The notes: generated from the letters alone by a model not told the origin. Shown: positions 35,844-46,424, counted from the first letter of the stretch. The stretch is DNA of 64,000 nt from Afifella aestuarii (GCF_004023665.1 NZ_SAUF01000001.1:854501-918500), one strand, 5' to 3'. Program-made: numbers and translations.

Positions 35844-36295
35844 TGGGTGCCGGGATGATCGCACCGAGCAGGGGCGGCAGCAGCCGCCATCGTCTGCGCC
35901 GCCGCCATGCGCTGGTGGCGGAGATCAACGTCACGCCGTTCGTCGACGTCATGCTGGTGTTGCTAATCATCTTCATGGTGGCGGCGCCGCTTCTCACCGT
36001 CGGCGTGCCGATCGACCTGCCGGAAACGCAGGCGAAGGCGATGGATGCCGACACCGAGCCGTTGACGGTGTCGGTCAATGCCGATGGGTCGATCTATCTG
36101 CAGGAGCAGGAGGTGTCGTCCGACAAGCTGGTGGCGACGCTGCAGGCACTTGCGAAAAACGGACTCAACGAGCGCATTTTCGTGCGCGGCGATCGCAATG
36201 CCGATTACGGCACGATCATGCGGGTGATGGGCCGTCTCAATGCAGCCGGCTATCGCCGGATCGGTCTCGTCACCCTGCAAGAGACTGATGGGTAA
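35843..36295 (+). CDS. tolR: Tol-Pal system protein TolR
   Basis: A 150-residue protein with one N-terminal membrane helix carrying the essential Asp (TPFVDVMLVLLIIFMVAAP) and a periplasmic peptidoglycan-binding domain. The start overlaps the tolQ stop (TGATG). It forms the TolQR motor. A glycine/arginine-rich cytoplasmic N-terminus precedes the helix. Confidence 0.95.
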   Translation: MGAGMIAPSRGGSSRHRLRRRHALVAEINVTPFVDVMLVLLIIFMVAAPLLTVGVPIDLPETQAKAMDADTEPLTVSVNADGSIYLQEQEVSSDKLVATLQALAKNGLNERIFVRGDRNADYGTIMRVMGRLNAAGYRRIGLVTLQETDG

Positions 36296-36298
36296 GGA

Positions 36299-37309
36299 AT
36301 GCGTGTCGGCCTCGGCGTCTCACTTGCGGCTCACCTGGCGCTGATCTCGCTCGGGCTCTTCGCGTTTCCGGACGCGAAGCCTTTCAGCGTGGATCACACG
36401 GAAGCCCTGCCTGTCGATCTCGTGCCGATTTCCGAAGTGACCGATCTTCTTGCCGGCTCCAAGACGGCAAAGCCGAAACCTGACGAAAAGCCTCAGCCCA
36501 AGGCGCAAGCCAAGGCGGATCGGCCGGACCCGAAACCGGCGGAAAAGCCGGCGCCGAAGCCTGTTCAATCGGTGAAGGAACCGACGCCGCGGCCGACGCC
36601 GAAGGTGGAGGAAAAGCCGAAACCGGAAGAGACCAAGGTCGCCTCTGTGCCGCCGGAACCCGAGCCCGAGCCGGAGCCCGCGCCACGTCCCGATGCGCAG
36701 CCGGAGAAGGCGCCAGAAGCGACGCCGCAAGAGGCGGCGCCCGCGCTCGATACCCTGCCGAAGATGCGCCCGACGCCGCCCAAGGACATCAAGCCGCCGA
36801 AGCCGGCGGAGACCAAACCCGCACCGGAAAAGCCCGTGCCGGAAAAGCCGAAGGTGACGCAAAAGCCCGAGCCGAAGCGGGATTTCCGGCCTGACGATAT
36901 CGCGGCACTTCTCGACAAGCGCGATCCGACGGGCGGCGGGGACCCCGATCCCGCTCCCGATCCGCAGACGTTCGGCGCGCGCGAGGGCAAGGCCGAGGCA
37001 GCGATGACGCAAAGCGAGATCGAGGCGCTGAAGGCACGGCTTTATCAGTGCTGGAACCCGCCGATCGGCGTGCGCCAGGCGGGCGGGCTTCGGGTGACGG
37101 TCGCCATCAGCCTGCAGCCGGACGGAACGCTTGCGGCACCGCCCCGCCCGGTCGGCGGTGGTTTCGACGAGCTTTCCCGCGTGGCGATGGAGAGCGCTAT
37201 CCGCGCCGTCCACGAATGCGCCCCTTACGACATACTACCGCCAGAGAAATACTCCTTGTGGCGGGATATCGAATTCACCTTCGACCCGAGCGAAATGCTC
37301 GGCGGATGA
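36299..37309 (+). CDS. tolA: TolA-like protein (Tol-Pal system)
   Basis: A 336-residue protein: an N-terminal membrane anchor (SLAAHLALISLGLFAF), a proline/lysine/glutamate-rich extended region (about 55-215) spanning the periplasm, and a C-terminal globular domain (about 235-336; QCWNPP, VTVAISLQPDG) typical of TolA/TonB C-termini. It would connect TolQR to Pal. It starts 3 bp after tolR. The Shine-Dalgarno is unusually close (AGG 1-2 nt before the ATG). Confidence 0.9.
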   Translation: MRVGLGVSLAAHLALISLGLFAFPDAKPFSVDHTEALPVDLVPISEVTDLLAGSKTAKPKPDEKPQPKAQAKADRPDPKPAEKPAPKPVQSVKEPTPRPTPKVEEKPKPEETKVASVPPEPEPEPEPAPRPDAQPEKAPEATPQEAAPALDTLPKMRPTPPKDIKPPKPAETKPAPEKPVPEKPKVTQKPEPKRDFRPDDIAALLDKRDPTGGGDPDPAPDPQTFGAREGKAEAAMTQSEIEALKARLYQCWNPPIGVRQAGGLRVTVAISLQPDGTLAAPPRPVGGGFDELSRVAMESAIRAVHECAPYDILPPEKYSLWRDIEFTFDPSEMLGG

Positions 37310-37331
37310 GATTTGACGGAGCTTCACGCCC

Positions 37332-38678
37332 ATGTCCTTTACCGACCGCTTGAGAAGTCGGGCTTTCCCCTTCGCCATCGCCGCAGCGCTCGCCCAGTTC
37401 GCGCTGGTTGGCGCTCTCATTGGCAGCGCATCGGCGCAGCTGCGCGTCGACATCACGCGCGGCACGATCCAGCCGATGCCGATCGCCATCCCGACCTTCG
37501 TCGGGACAGGCGGCCAGCCCGATCAGCTCAGCCAGCAGATCTCTGACGTCATCACCGCGGATTTGAAGAATTCGGGGCTGTTCGCCCCGGTCGATCCGGC
37601 CGCCTTCATCCAGCCGACGATCCCGCCGGACGTGACGCCCGATTTCGCCAATTGGCGTCCGCTCAACGCGCAGGCGCTCGTCTCCGGGCGGGTCGAGGCG
37701 ACTGCGGACGGACGCGTGCAGGCGGAATTTCGCCTCTGGGATATTTTTGCCGGCCGGCAGCTGACGGGGCAGCAATTCGTGGCAAGCCCCGACAATTGGC
37801 GGCGGGTGGCGCATATCATCGCCGATGCGATCTATGAGCGCCTGACCGGTGAGAAGGGCTATTTCGACACCCGCATCGTCTTCGTCGACGAATCCGGCTC
37901 CAAGGAACGGCGCATCAAGCGGCTGGCGCTCATGGACCAGGACGGCGCCAATGTGCGCTATCTGACCGACGGCAGCGATCTCGTGCTGACGCCTCGCTTC
38001 TCGCCCACGCGCCAGGAAATCACCTATGCGGCTCTTTCGGGCGATCAGTGGCAGGTGTTTCTCCTCAACACGGAGAACGGGCAGCGGGAGAAGATCGGCA
38101 ATTTCTCCAACATGACCTTCTCGCCGCGGTTTTCTCCGGACGGTCAGAAGGTGGTTCTGTCGCTCGCCCAGGGAGGCAATTCCAACATCTATCTGCTCGA
38201 TCTCAGGAACCGGCAGATGACGCGGCTGACCGATTCGCCGTCGATCGATACGGCGCCGTCGTTTTCGCCGGACGGTCAGCGCATCGTCTTCGAATCCGAC
38301 CGGGGCGGCACGCAGCAGCTCTACGTGATGGGTGCGAATGGCGGCCCGGCGCAGCGGATTTCCTTCGGGCAGGGACGCTATGCGACGCCCGTCTGGTCGC
38401 CGCGCGGCGATCTCATCGCCTTCACCAAGCAGGAAGGCGGCCGCTTCGGCATCGGCGTGATGGCGCCGGACGGGTCGGGCGAGCGTGTCATCACGGAAGG
38501 TTTCCACAACGAGGGTCCGACCTGGGCGCCCAACGGCCGCGTGTTGATGTTCTTCCGCGACCAGTCCGGCGGCGGCGGCCCGCAGCTCCTTTCCGTCGAC
38601 ATCACCGGCTATAACGAGCGGGTCGTGCCGACGCCGAATTATGCCTCCGATCCGGCGTGGAGCCCGCTCCTCGATTGA
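37332..38678 (+). CDS. tolB: Tol-Pal system beta-propeller protein TolB
   Basis: A 448-residue periplasmic protein. A signal peptide (about 1-35) precedes an N-terminal alpha/beta domain and a C-terminal six-bladed propeller seen as repeated SPDG-type blade motifs ([24 protein letters not shown]). It binds Pal and TolA. It follows tolA by 22 bp in the tolQRAB run. Confidence 0.96.
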   Translation: MSFTDRLRSRAFPFAIAAALAQFALVGALIGSASAQLRVDITRGTIQPMPIAIPTFVGTGGQPDQLSQQISDVITADLKNSGLFAPVDPAAFIQPTIPPDVTPDFANWRPLNAQALVSGRVEATADGRVQAEFRLWDIFAGRQLTGQQFVASPDNWRRVAHIIADAIYERLTGEKGYFDTRIVFVDESGSKERRIKRLALMDQDGANVRYLTDGSDLVLTPRFSPTRQEITYAALSGDQWQVFLLNTENGQREKIGNFSNMTFSPRFSPDGQKVVLSLAQGGNSNIYLLDLRNRQMTRLTDSPSIDTAPSFSPDGQRIVFESDRGGTQQLYVMGANGGPAQRISFGQGRYATPVWSPRGDLIAFTKQEGGRFGIGVMAPDGSGERVITEGFHNEGPTWAPNGRVLMFFRDQSGGGGPQLLSVDITGYNERVVPTPNYASDPAWSPLLD

Positions 38679-38714
38679 TGCTGGCGGCCCGGTGCCGGAG
38701 GGCAGGCAAATTCC

Positions 38715-39500
38715 ATGAGCTCATATTGCGATGAACGCCTGGCGGGTCTTTACGACCTGCTCAATCCGCCGGGCGAGGACACGCGCTTCTACATTCAGCT
38801 TGCCGGACAGCTCAAAAGGCAGGCCGAGGGAGAGCTTGAAGCGCAGGGTGAAGAACAGAGCGGCGGACGCGAGCCGCTTGCGATCCTCGACATCGGCTGC
38901 GGCACTGGCGCCCTGGCGCGTGCCCTCGCCAGACGCGGGCACAGGGTGACGGCGGCCGATCCGGCGCCGGCGATGCTGGCGGTTGCACGCCGCGGGGCCG
39001 GCGCGGAGCGGGTCGATTGGGTGGAGGGCGATGCCACCACCCGTCACGCGGCGGCGCCGTTCGATCTCGTCCTGATGACCGGACACAGCTTCCAGTGCCT
39101 GTTGAGCGACGAGGTCATCGAGGCCGCCTTAAAAACGGTGCGGGAGCAGCTTTCACCGGGCGGCCGGTTCGCTTTCGAAAGCCGCAATCCGATCGTCGAG
39201 GGCTGGCGGCAATGGACCCCCGGGCGCAGCCGTCGCCTCATTCGTCCGATCGGGAGTGCGAGCGTGGAGACCTATCTTTCCCTGGTGTCAGCGGAAGACG
39301 ACATCATCGCCTACCGCACGCATCTGCGCTTTCCCGGCGAGGAAGAAGTCATCCTGGAAGATCAAGTGCGGTTCACGTCCTGCGATCTTCTCAAGGAGAA
39401 GCTGGCCGAGGCCGGGTTTTCGGAGGTCAATCTCTACGGCTCCTTTGACCGCAGCGAGTTCGGCCCAAAAAGCCCGGAGATCATCGTCGTCGCGGGATAA
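38715..39500 (+). CDS. Class I SAM-dependent methyltransferase
   Basis: A 261-residue Rossmann methyltransferase with the SAM motif I ILDIGCGTGALARALA, an AADPAPAMLA acidic loop and a motif near FDLVLMTGHSF. The substrate is not evident. It is inserted between tolB (36 bp) and pal (225 bp), positions normally adjacent, on the same strand. The downstream gap contains the pal promoter region, so it may be the end of the tol transcript. Confidence 0.88.
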   Translation: MSSYCDERLAGLYDLLNPPGEDTRFYIQLAGQLKRQAEGELEAQGEEQSGGREPLAILDIGCGTGALARALARRGHRVTAADPAPAMLAVARRGAGAERVDWVEGDATTRHAAAPFDLVLMTGHSFQCLLSDEVIEAALKTVREQLSPGGRFAFESRNPIVEGWRQWTPGRSRRLIRPIGSASVETYLSLVSAEDDIIAYRTHLRFPGEEEVILEDQVRFTSCDLLKEKLAEAGFSEVNLYGSFDRSEFGPKSPEIIVVAG

Positions 39501-39673
39501 GGCCTGGCTCATCGGCAATTGAGGCGCCGAGGCCGCGCTTTGTGGCCAAAAAGGTGCGCGAGCGCCAAGCTTCCGCCGTATTCGGTGGCCACCGCTCTCT
39601 TTCGGACATTTTGTTTTGCGTCGCCCATCTGTCTGCGTTCACGCCTTCTTAACCCTAATCGTTCATGAGGCCT

Positions 39674-39690
39674 TAACCCTGTCAGGGTTA
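39674..39690 (+). promoter_or_regulatory. Inverted repeat upstream of pal
   Basis: TAACCCTG-T-CAGGGTTA is a perfect 8-bp inverted repeat 36 bp before the pal ATG. The motif CTTAACCCT also occurs at 39648-39656, 24 bp earlier. It may be an operator or a leader hairpin. Confidence 0.3.
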
Positions 39691-39725
39691 TCAAAGCCCT
39701 TCGATTCCACCAGGAGCTTGCGGCG

Positions 39726-40229
39726 ATGAGCTTTCGCCTGAACATCCGTATTCTAGCTGCTGCCTTCGGCGCAGCCCTTCTTCTGACGGCTGGCGGTTGC
39801 GCCAACCAGCAAAAGGCGTTGGATCTGGCCGGTTCCGGAGGAGGCGCAGGTGCGGCCACGCCCGGCAGCCCACAGGACTTCCAGGTCAATGTCGGCGACC
39901 GCGTCTTCTTCATCGTCGATTCCTCGTCGCTGACGCCGGAAGCACGGGCGACGCTCGACCGCCAGGCGGCTTGGCTGAACCAGTATCCGAATTACACCAT
40001 CACCGTCGAAGGCCATGCCGACGAGCGCGGCACGCGCGAGTACAACCTTGCCCTCGGCGCCCGGCGCGCGGCCGCAACGCGCGATTATCTCGCTTCGCGC
40101 GGCATCAATCCCGGCCGCATGCGCACGATTTCCTACGGCAAAGAGCGTCCGGTCGCGGTCTGCGATGCGGCCTCGTGCTGGAACCAGAACCGCCGCGCTG
40201 TGACCGTTGTGGGCGGCGCCGGCAGCTGA
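39726..40229 (+). CDS. pal: Peptidoglycan-associated lipoprotein Pal
   Basis: A 167-residue OmpA-like lipoprotein: signal peptide with lipobox ending at Cys25 (LTAGGC), a short linker, then an OmpA domain with the peptidoglycan-binding motif VEGHADERGTREYNLALG and NRRAV. It anchors the outer membrane to the cell wall and partners TolB. It has its own gap of 225 bp and a terminator, so it is probably separately expressed. Confidence 0.97.
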   Translation: MSFRLNIRILAAAFGAALLLTAGGCANQQKALDLAGSGGGAGAATPGSPQDFQVNVGDRVFFIVDSSSLTPEARATLDRQAAWLNQYPNYTITVEGHADERGTREYNLALGARRAAATRDYLASRGINPGRMRTISYGKERPVAVCDAASCWNQNRRAVTVVGGAGS

Positions 40230-40260
40230 TCGCCGTCGCAGTCCTGCCACAGAGGTAAAG

Positions 40261-40286
40261 AAAAGGCGGCTTCGGCCGCCTTTTTT
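40261..40286 (+). terminator. Rho-independent terminator after pal
   Basis: A 10-bp stem (40261-40270 with 40275-40284) closed by TTCG and followed by Ts. It separates pal from cpoB. Confidence 0.88.
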
Positions 40287-40369
40287 GCGTTCCTGTCACA
40301 AGTGTCGAAGTTTGGCCGAATTGATCTGGAGGTGGTGGAGCCTCACTCAGTCATGCTAGCGACCTTGTC

Positions 40370-41362
40370 ATGAGCGGACGTATTCTTTTTGTATTTGCCG
40401 GCCTTCTCCTTTTCCCGGGTCTTGCCCAGGCGCAGAGCCCGCAGGAGATCGGCCAGATGCGGCTCTACATCCAGCAGCTGGAAGAGCGGGTGCGCCAGCT
40501 GACCGGTGAGGTGGAGCAACTTCAGCACGAACTGCAGGTCACCCGCCGTCAGGCCGGTATCGCCGGCCCGCCGCAAAGCGGGGAAGATGCCCCAATGGAC
40601 CAGAGCTTTGGCTGGAACGGCGGACAGCCGGGCGCCCAGCCGAACGCCCAGCCCGATGGTGGCCAGCAATTCGGGGCCGGCTCCAACACCTATGGTGGCG
40701 CGACCTATGGCGGCGCGACGGGCGGCAGCGTCAATCCTTCCAACAATTCCAGCAGCGTGGCAGGCGCGCCGCCGCAGGATCTCGGCACGGTGGGCATCTC
40801 TCCGGATGATCCGCGCATCGCGCAGGACGGCGAGGGCGGCTTCGATGCCGGTGCGCCGATCGATCTCTCGACGCTTGCGGGCGGTGGTCCGGAGGGGCCT
40901 GCCCCGGCCGTCGGTCCGGTCGATGAGATGGGTAGCGGTGGCGAACAGCCTCAAGGGCCAGCGCTCGCCTCTCTCTCCGGTGATCCCAGGCAGGATTATG
41001 ATTTTGCCTATGGCTATATCCTGACCGGCGATTATTCCGAGGCGGAGCGGAGTTTCGCGGCCTGGCTGGAACGCTTCCCGAACGAGGCGCAGGCGAACGA
41101 TGCCCGCTTCTGGTTGGGCGAGAGCCAGCTGCAGCAGAACAAGGACAGGGCGGCGGCGAATACGTTTCTGGAGCTTTACAAAACCGCTCCGAAGAGCCGT
41201 AAGGCGCCGGACGCTCTGATGAAGCTCGGCATCGCTCTTGCCGCGCTGGGCGAAAAGGACGCTGCCTGTGCCACCTTCGACGAAGTCGGCCGCAAATATC
41301 CGGACGCGTCCGGTGCGCTCACCAACCGCGTTGCCGCAGAAGCGAAACGCGCGGGCTGCTGA
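40370..41362 (+). CDS. cpoB: Cell division coordinator CpoB (YbgF)
   Basis: A 330-residue periplasmic protein: signal peptide (cleavage after AQA near 21), a coiled coil (about 25-65), a long low-complexity Gly/Pro/Gln linker (about 70-205), then C-terminal tetratricopeptide repeats (about 205-330; YDFAYGYILTGDYSEAERSF). CpoB links Tol-Pal to septal peptidoglycan synthesis. It ends the tol-pal cluster and overlaps tilS. Confidence 0.92.
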   Translation: MSGRILFVFAGLLLFPGLAQAQSPQEIGQMRLYIQQLEERVRQLTGEVEQLQHELQVTRRQAGIAGPPQSGEDAPMDQSFGWNGGQPGAQPNAQPDGGQQFGAGSNTYGGATYGGATGGSVNPSNNSSSVAGAPPQDLGTVGISPDDPRIAQDGEGGFDAGAPIDLSTLAGGGPEGPAPAVGPVDEMGSGGEQPQGPALASLSGDPRQDYDFAYGYILTGDYSEAERSFAAWLERFPNEAQANDARFWLGESQLQQNKDRAAANTFLELYKTAPKSRKAPDALMKLGIALAALGEKDAACATFDEVGRKYPDASGALTNRVAAEAKRAGC

Positions 41363-42707
41363 GGGCGCGATCGATGCGGCCGAGGCGGAGCCGCTCCTTC
41401 GCGAATGGCTCGACCGGGGAGCGCTGATCGCGGTCTCCGGCGGGCCGGATTCCCTGGCGCTGCTGGCGCTTGCGGCAGAGATTGCCGCGCATCGCGGCGC
41501 GCCGGCGCCGCAGGCTTTCACCTTCGATCACGGCCTGCGGGCGGAGAGTGCCGCCGAGGCGCGGATGGTGGGAGATGTCTGCACGCGGCTTCACCTCCGC
41601 CACCATGTGCGTCGCTGGGAAGAGGCGGAGCGGCCGCAAAGTGGTATCGCCGCGGCCGCCCGGCTGGCGCGCTATGCGGCGGCCATCGAAGTGGCGACGC
41701 GGGCAGGCTGCCGCGCCATCCTGACCGCCCACCATGCGGACGATCAGGCCGAGACGGTGCTGATGCGCATGGCACGCACCGCCGAGCCGCGTGCGCTCAA
41801 GGGGATCGAAGCCGCGTTAAGACGGGAGGGATGGCCGACGATCGCGCGGCCGCTCCTACAATTCTCGAAAGCCCGGCTGCGCCTGAGCGCGGAGGCTCGC
41901 AAGCTTCCGTTTTGCGATGATCCGACGAATTCTGATCCCGCGCAGGAGCGGGCGCGTGTGCGCCTTGCCGCGCCGGAGCTTTCTGCCATCGGGCTGACGG
42001 CCGAACGGCTCGCCGTCTTCGCCGCGCGCGAAGGGCACATCCATCAAATGTTTGAGCGCGCGGCGCTTCAGGCTGCCGAAAGCGCCACGGTGAGCGAGGC
42101 CGGAGCGATCACGATTTTGCGACCGGTTTCGGTGCGCCGGGAGATGGAATTCGAAGCCTGGCTCGCGCTTCTGCGCCGGCTTTTGATGGCCGCATCCGGT
42201 CGCGTGGCGACGCCTTTGCGCGAGGCGCTCGTTTCGCTCGATGAAAGGCTGAGTGCGATGGTGGGGGGCGGAGGCTCCCTCGTTGCGACACTGCACGGAG
42301 CCCGGCTCGATCTCAGCGAGGATCGTCTCGTCGTCAGCCGCGAATGGGGCCGGCAGGGGCCGGGAGATTGCGATCTCGAAGCCGGGCGCGATGTGGTCTT
42401 CGACGGGCGTTATATCGTCGCGCCGCACGCGCTCGCCGGCGAAGACGCCCGTGTTCGTGGCTTCGGGCGGTGCGGACGCGGCAATGCATTCGAGCGGACG
42501 ATGCCGGCGCTGTTTGCTGGGGACACCTGCATCGCCGTTCCGCCTCTCCTCGGGGCCAAGGGGGATGCCGGATGCCGCACGGATCTCGGCATTCGACAAA
42601 TTGTCGACGACCGGCTTTGCGATCCCCATATCGGGGGTCTCTACGATCGGTTGATGGTGGAAAACCGCTTGCCGCCAAGACCGGCCGAGATGCACAATAT
42701 CAATTAG
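41331..42707 (+). CDS. tilS: tRNA(Ile)-lysidine synthase TilS
   Basis: A ~458-residue N-type ATP pyrophosphatase with the PP-loop AVSGGPDSLAL. It modifies the C34 of tRNA-Ile(CAU) to lysidine, an essential step. A TAHHADDQAETVLMR motif follows, then the C-terminal tRNA-binding region. No good ATG exists near the start; TTG 41331 (or GTG 41313) is in frame and overlaps cpoB by about 30 bp. The start is therefore uncertain. Confidence 0.88.
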   Translation: MPQKRNARAAEGAIDAAEAEPLLREWLDRGALIAVSGGPDSLALLALAAEIAAHRGAPAPQAFTFDHGLRAESAAEARMVGDVCTRLHLRHHVRRWEEAERPQSGIAAAARLARYAAAIEVATRAGCRAILTAHHADDQAETVLMRMARTAEPRALKGIEAALRREGWPTIARPLLQFSKARLRLSAEARKLPFCDDPTNSDPAQERARVRLAAPELSAIGLTAERLAVFAAREGHIHQMFERAALQAAESATVSEAGAITILRPVSVRREMEFEAWLALLRRLLMAASGRVATPLREALVSLDERLSAMVGGGGSLVATLHGARLDLSEDRLVVSREWGRQGPGDCDLEAGRDVVFDGRYIVAPHALAGEDARVRGFGRCGRGNAFERTMPALFAGDTCIAVPPLLGAKGDAGCRTDLGIRQIVDDRLCDPHIGGLYDRLMVENRLPPRPAEMHNIN

Positions 42708-42775
42708 TTGAGCGCGTGACGGGCTTACCGCCTTGCCGGAAGCTGCCGTTTGCGGGCCGCACTCTATTTCTGTGC

Positions 42776-42807
42776 CTTCACATCAACCCCCTCGCAACCT
42801 ATCTAGG
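42776..42807 (+). promoter_or_regulatory. Candidate RpoH (heat-shock) promoter of ftsH
   Basis: CTTC (42776-42779), an 18-bp spacer, then CCTATCTAGG (42798-42807), which fits the alphaproteobacterial sigma32 -10 consensus CYTATNTNNG fully; the -35 matches CTTG at 3 of 4 bases. It ends about 61 bp before the ftsH ATG, and ftsH is a classic heat-shock gene. Confidence 0.5.
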
Positions 42808-42868
42808 GGATGTTTGACAGGACGCCCTCACGGATCCGGCGCCGAAAGCGCCATCGGGGAAAGCCAGA

Positions 42869-44785
42869 ATGAACCAGAATTTCCGGAATTTCGCGCTGTG
42901 GATCGTGATCCTGCTCCTCTTGGTGGCGCTCTTTAACTTGTTTCAGAGCCCGTCCCGCCAGGGTACGACGCAGGAAATCACTTATTCGCAGTTCCGCAGC
43001 GAAGCGATCGACGGCAACATCAAGAACGTCACGATCAGCGGCCAGCAGATTACTGGCACCTACAGCGACGGCAAGCGCTTTACGACTTACGCGCCGGACA
43101 ACTCAGAATATGTGACGCTGCTTGAAGACAAGGGCGTCACCATCAAGGCCGAGCCCGACGAGAGCGAGATGTCGTTCTTCTCGGTGTTGATTTCCTGGTT
43201 CCCGATGCTGCTTCTCATCGCGGTGTGGATCTTCTTCATGCGGCAGATGCAAGGCGCCGGCGGCAGAGCCATGGGCTTTGGCAAGTCCAAGGCAAAGCTT
43301 CTGACCGAAGCGCATGGCCGCGTGACCTTCGAGGACGTGGCCGGTGTCGACGAAGCCAAGGAAGACCTTGAAGAGATCGTCGAGTTTCTGCGTGATCCGC
43401 AGAAATTCCAGCGGCTTGGCGGCCGTATTCCCCGCGGCGTGCTCCTCGTCGGCCCTCCGGGCACCGGTAAGACGCTGATCGCCCGCGCCGTGGCGGGTGA
43501 GGCGGGCGTGCCGTTCTTCACCATTTCCGGTTCCGACTTCGTCGAGATGTTCGTGGGCGTCGGCGCAAGCCGTGTGCGCGATATGTTCGAGCAGGCGAAA
43601 AAGAATGCGCCGTGCATCATCTTCATCGACGAAATCGACGCCGTCGGACGGCATCGTGGCGCAGGCCTCGGCGGCGGTAACGACGAGCGCGAGCAGACGC
43701 TCAACCAGCTGCTCGTCGAGATGGACGGCTTCGAGGCGAACGAAGGCATCATCCTGATCGCCGCCACCAACCGTCCGGACGTCCTCGACCCCGCGCTTCT
43801 GCGGCCGGGCCGCTTCGACCGCCAGGTCGTGGTGCCGAACCCGGACGTCGTCGGCCGCGAGAAGATCCTGAAGGTGCATGCGCGCAAGGTGCCGCTCGCG
43901 CCCGACGTCAATCTCAAGACGGTGGCGCGCGGGACGCCGGGCTTCTCCGGTGCCGATCTCATGAACCTCGTGAACGAGGCGGCGCTGCTTGCGGCACGAC
44001 GCGGCAAACGGCTCGTGACGATGCTCGAGTTCGAAGATGCCAAGGACAAGGTGATGATGGGTGCCGAACGGCGCACGCTCGTCATGACCGAGGACGAGAA
44101 GCGGCTGACGGCGTATCACGAAGGCGGCCACGCCATCGTTGCGCTCAACGTGCCGTCGACCGATCCCGTGCATAAGGCGACGATCATCCCGCGCGGACGT
44201 GCGCTCGGTATGGTCATGCAGTTGCCGGAGCGCGACCAGCTCTCCATGACCTACCAGCAGATGACCTCAAGGCTCGCCATCATGATGGGCGGTCGCGTGG
44301 CGGAGGAGATCACCTTCGGCCATGACCGGGTCACCTCCGGTGCGGCCTCCGATATCGAGCAGGCGACGAAGCTTGCGCGGGCGATGGTGACGCGCTGGGG
44401 CTTCTCCGAAGAGCTCGGACGCGTCGCCTATGGCGACAACCAGGAAGAAGTCTTCCTCGGCCATTCCGTGGCGCGGCAGCAGAACATCTCCGAGCAGACG
44501 TCGCAGAAGATCGACCGCGAGGTCCGCCGTCTCGTCGACGAAGGTTACGACAAGGCGCGTGAGATCCTGACCACGCATCACGATCAGCTGGAGACGCTGG
44601 CACAGGGTCTGTTGGAATTCGAAACCCTTTCGGGCGAAGAAATCCGCGCGCTCCTCAACGGCAAGCGTCCGGTGCGCGAGGATCCGAGCGACGATCTTCC
44701 GCCGGCCAAGGGCTCGGCCGTTCCGACAACGGGGTCGCGGCCGCGTCCGGGCAACGATGGCGGGTTGGAGCCACAACCCACGTGA
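42869..44785 (+). CDS. ftsH: ATP-dependent zinc metalloprotease FtsH
   Basis: A 638-residue membrane-anchored AAA+ protease. Two N-terminal membrane helices (about 8-25 and 103-123) flank a periplasmic domain. The ATPase has Walker A GPPGTGKT (195-202) and Walker B IIFIDEID. The peptidase has the zinc motif HEGGH (417-421), with Gly where HEAGH is usual, and the C-terminus is disordered. It degrades misfolded membrane proteins and regulators such as RpoH. Confidence 0.97.
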   Translation: MNQNFRNFALWIVILLLLVALFNLFQSPSRQGTTQEITYSQFRSEAIDGNIKNVTISGQQITGTYSDGKRFTTYAPDNSEYVTLLEDKGVTIKAEPDESEMSFFSVLISWFPMLLLIAVWIFFMRQMQGAGGRAMGFGKSKAKLLTEAHGRVTFEDVAGVDEAKEDLEEIVEFLRDPQKFQRLGGRIPRGVLLVGPPGTGKTLIARAVAGEAGVPFFTISGSDFVEMFVGVGASRVRDMFEQAKKNAPCIIFIDEIDAVGRHRGAGLGGGNDEREQTLNQLLVEMDGFEANEGIILIAATNRPDVLDPALLRPGRFDRQVVVPNPDVVGREKILKVHARKVPLAPDVNLKTVARGTPGFSGADLMNLVNEAALLAARRGKRLVTMLEFEDAKDKVMMGAERRTLVMTEDEKRLTAYHEGGHAIVALNVPSTDPVHKATIIPRGRALGMVMQLPERDQLSMTYQQMTSRLAIMMGGRVAEEITFGHDRVTSGAASDIEQATKLARAMVTRWGFSEELGRVAYGDNQEEVFLGHSVARQQNISEQTSQKIDREVRRLVDEGYDKAREILTTHHDQLETLAQGLLEFETLSGEEIRALLNGKRPVREDPSDDLPPAKGSAVPTTGSRPRPGNDGGLEPQPT

Positions 44786-44847
44786 TATGCCAGAGGTCCG
44801 TTGCAACTTCGTAACGGACGCGCTGATATATTCGTATACACAAAGTG

Positions 44848-44878
44848 AGGCCCGGAGATCGCTCCGGGCCTTTATTGT
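44848..44878 (+). terminator. Rho-independent terminator after ftsH
   Basis: A 10-bp stem (44848-44857 with 44862-44871), a 4-nt loop and a T-rich tail. It separates ftsH from glmM. Confidence 0.85.
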
Positions 44879-44977
44879 TCCTTGAGAAAAATGCGGCACC
44901 GTTTCGTTTTCGACGGTGCAGACCGAACGAGCCGGGGCGCGAGCAACCGCGCAGCGCAGGAGAGGGCGCAGGCAAGA

Positions 44978-46318
44978 ATGACACGAAGCTATTTCGGAAC
45001 CGACGGCATCCGCGGTACGGCGAACGCCTTCCCGATGACGCCGGAGATCGCCATGAAGGTGGCGCAGGCGATCGGCCTCTATTACCGCAACGGCCATCGC
45101 CAACGCGTCGTCATCGGCAAGGATACGCGGCTGTCCGGCTACATGCTGGAGAACGCGCTGGTCGCGGGCTTTACGTCCGTCGGTGTCGACGTGTTTCTGC
45201 TCGGACCGATCCCGACGCCTGCCGTTGCCATGCTGACGCGCTCCATGCGCGCCGATTACGGCGTCATGATTTCCGCCTCCCACAATCCTTTCGACGACAA
45301 CGGCATCAAGATTTTCGGCCCGGAAGGCTTCAAGCTTTCCGACGAGGTCGAGACGGCGATCGAGGAACTCGTGGAATCGGATCTGTCGCGCCGGCTTGCG
45401 GGTCCGCGCGAACTCGGCCGCGCCAAGCGCGTCGACGGGGTCGTCGACCGCTACATCGAATTTGCCAAGCGCACCCTGCCGCGCCACCTCGACTTCGATG
45501 GGCTGCGGGTCGTCATCGACTGCGCCAATGGTGCCGCCTACAAATCCGCTCCGAACGTTTTATGGGAGCTCGGTGCGGAAGTGATCCCGATCGGCATCGA
45601 GCCGGACGGCTTCAACATCAACCGCGATGTCGGCTCCACCTCGCCGGCGGCGCTCGCGCGCAAAGTGCATGAGGTGCGCGCCGATCTCGGCATCGCGCTC
45701 GACGGCGACGCGGACCGGGTCGTCATCGTCGACGAAAAGGGCAACGAGGTCGACGGCGATCAGCTGATGGCCGTCGTGGCTTCTTACTGGCAAGCCAAAG
45801 GGCGGCTCGCCGGAAACGGCATCGTCGCCACCATCATGTCCAATCTCGGTCTTGAACGCTTTCTCGGCGGCCTCGGCCTGTCGCTGGCGCGCACGCCCGT
45901 CGGCGACCGCTATGTCTCCGAATATATGCGCCAGCACGGCTTCAATGTCGGCGGCGAGCAATCCGGGCACATCATCCTGTCGGATTATACGACGACGGGC
46001 GACGGCCTCGTGGCTGCGCTGCAGGTGCTTGCCGTCGTCTGCAAGGAGGCGAAGCCGGTCAGCGAGGTCTGCCACCGCTTCGATCCCGTGCCGCAGGTGA
46101 AGAAGAACATCCGCTACAAGGGCAATCTGCCGCTTGAGCAGGAGCAGGTGCAGAAGCTCATCATCGCGGCGCAGACGAAGCTTGGAAATTCCGGGCGTCT
46201 CGTCATCCGGCCCTCGGGCACGGAGCCCGTGATCCGGGTGATGGGCGAGGGCGATGATCGCGATGTCGTCAACTCCGTGGTCGACGATATCGTCTCCGTG
46301 TTGCAGAGTGCGGCCTGA
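44978..46318 (+). CDS. glmM: Phosphoglucosamine mutase
   Basis: A 446-residue phosphohexomutase that makes glucosamine-1-phosphate for UDP-GlcNAc and cell-wall synthesis. The phospho-serine loop is ISASHNPF with Ser101, the metal site is DGDADR, and the C-terminal domain has the RPSGTEP phosphate loop. The family starts at [16 protein letters not shown] (44978); a longer in-frame form adds unrelated residues. Confidence 0.96.
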   Translation: MTRSYFGTDGIRGTANAFPMTPEIAMKVAQAIGLYYRNGHRQRVVIGKDTRLSGYMLENALVAGFTSVGVDVFLLGPIPTPAVAMLTRSMRADYGVMISASHNPFDDNGIKIFGPEGFKLSDEVETAIEELVESDLSRRLAGPRELGRAKRVDGVVDRYIEFAKRTLPRHLDFDGLRVVIDCANGAAYKSAPNVLWELGAEVIPIGIEPDGFNINRDVGSTSPAALARKVHEVRADLGIALDGDADRVVIVDEKGNEVDGDQLMAVVASYWQAKGRLAGNGIVATIMSNLGLERFLGGLGLSLARTPVGDRYVSEYMRQHGFNVGGEQSGHIILSDYTTTGDGLVAALQVLAVVCKEAKPVSEVCHRFDPVPQVKKNIRYKGNLPLEQEQVQKLIIAAQTKLGNSGRLVIRPSGTEPVIRVMGEGDDRDVVNSVVDDIVSVLQSAA

Positions 46319-46424
46319 GCGCGCAATTCCTGCAAGGCTGCCATTCTCTTATGGCTTGCGACACAAGGACGGCGCGACGCAAACGACGTTGACTTCCAGG
46401 ACCGATTTCGCCACGAGTTCGCCC

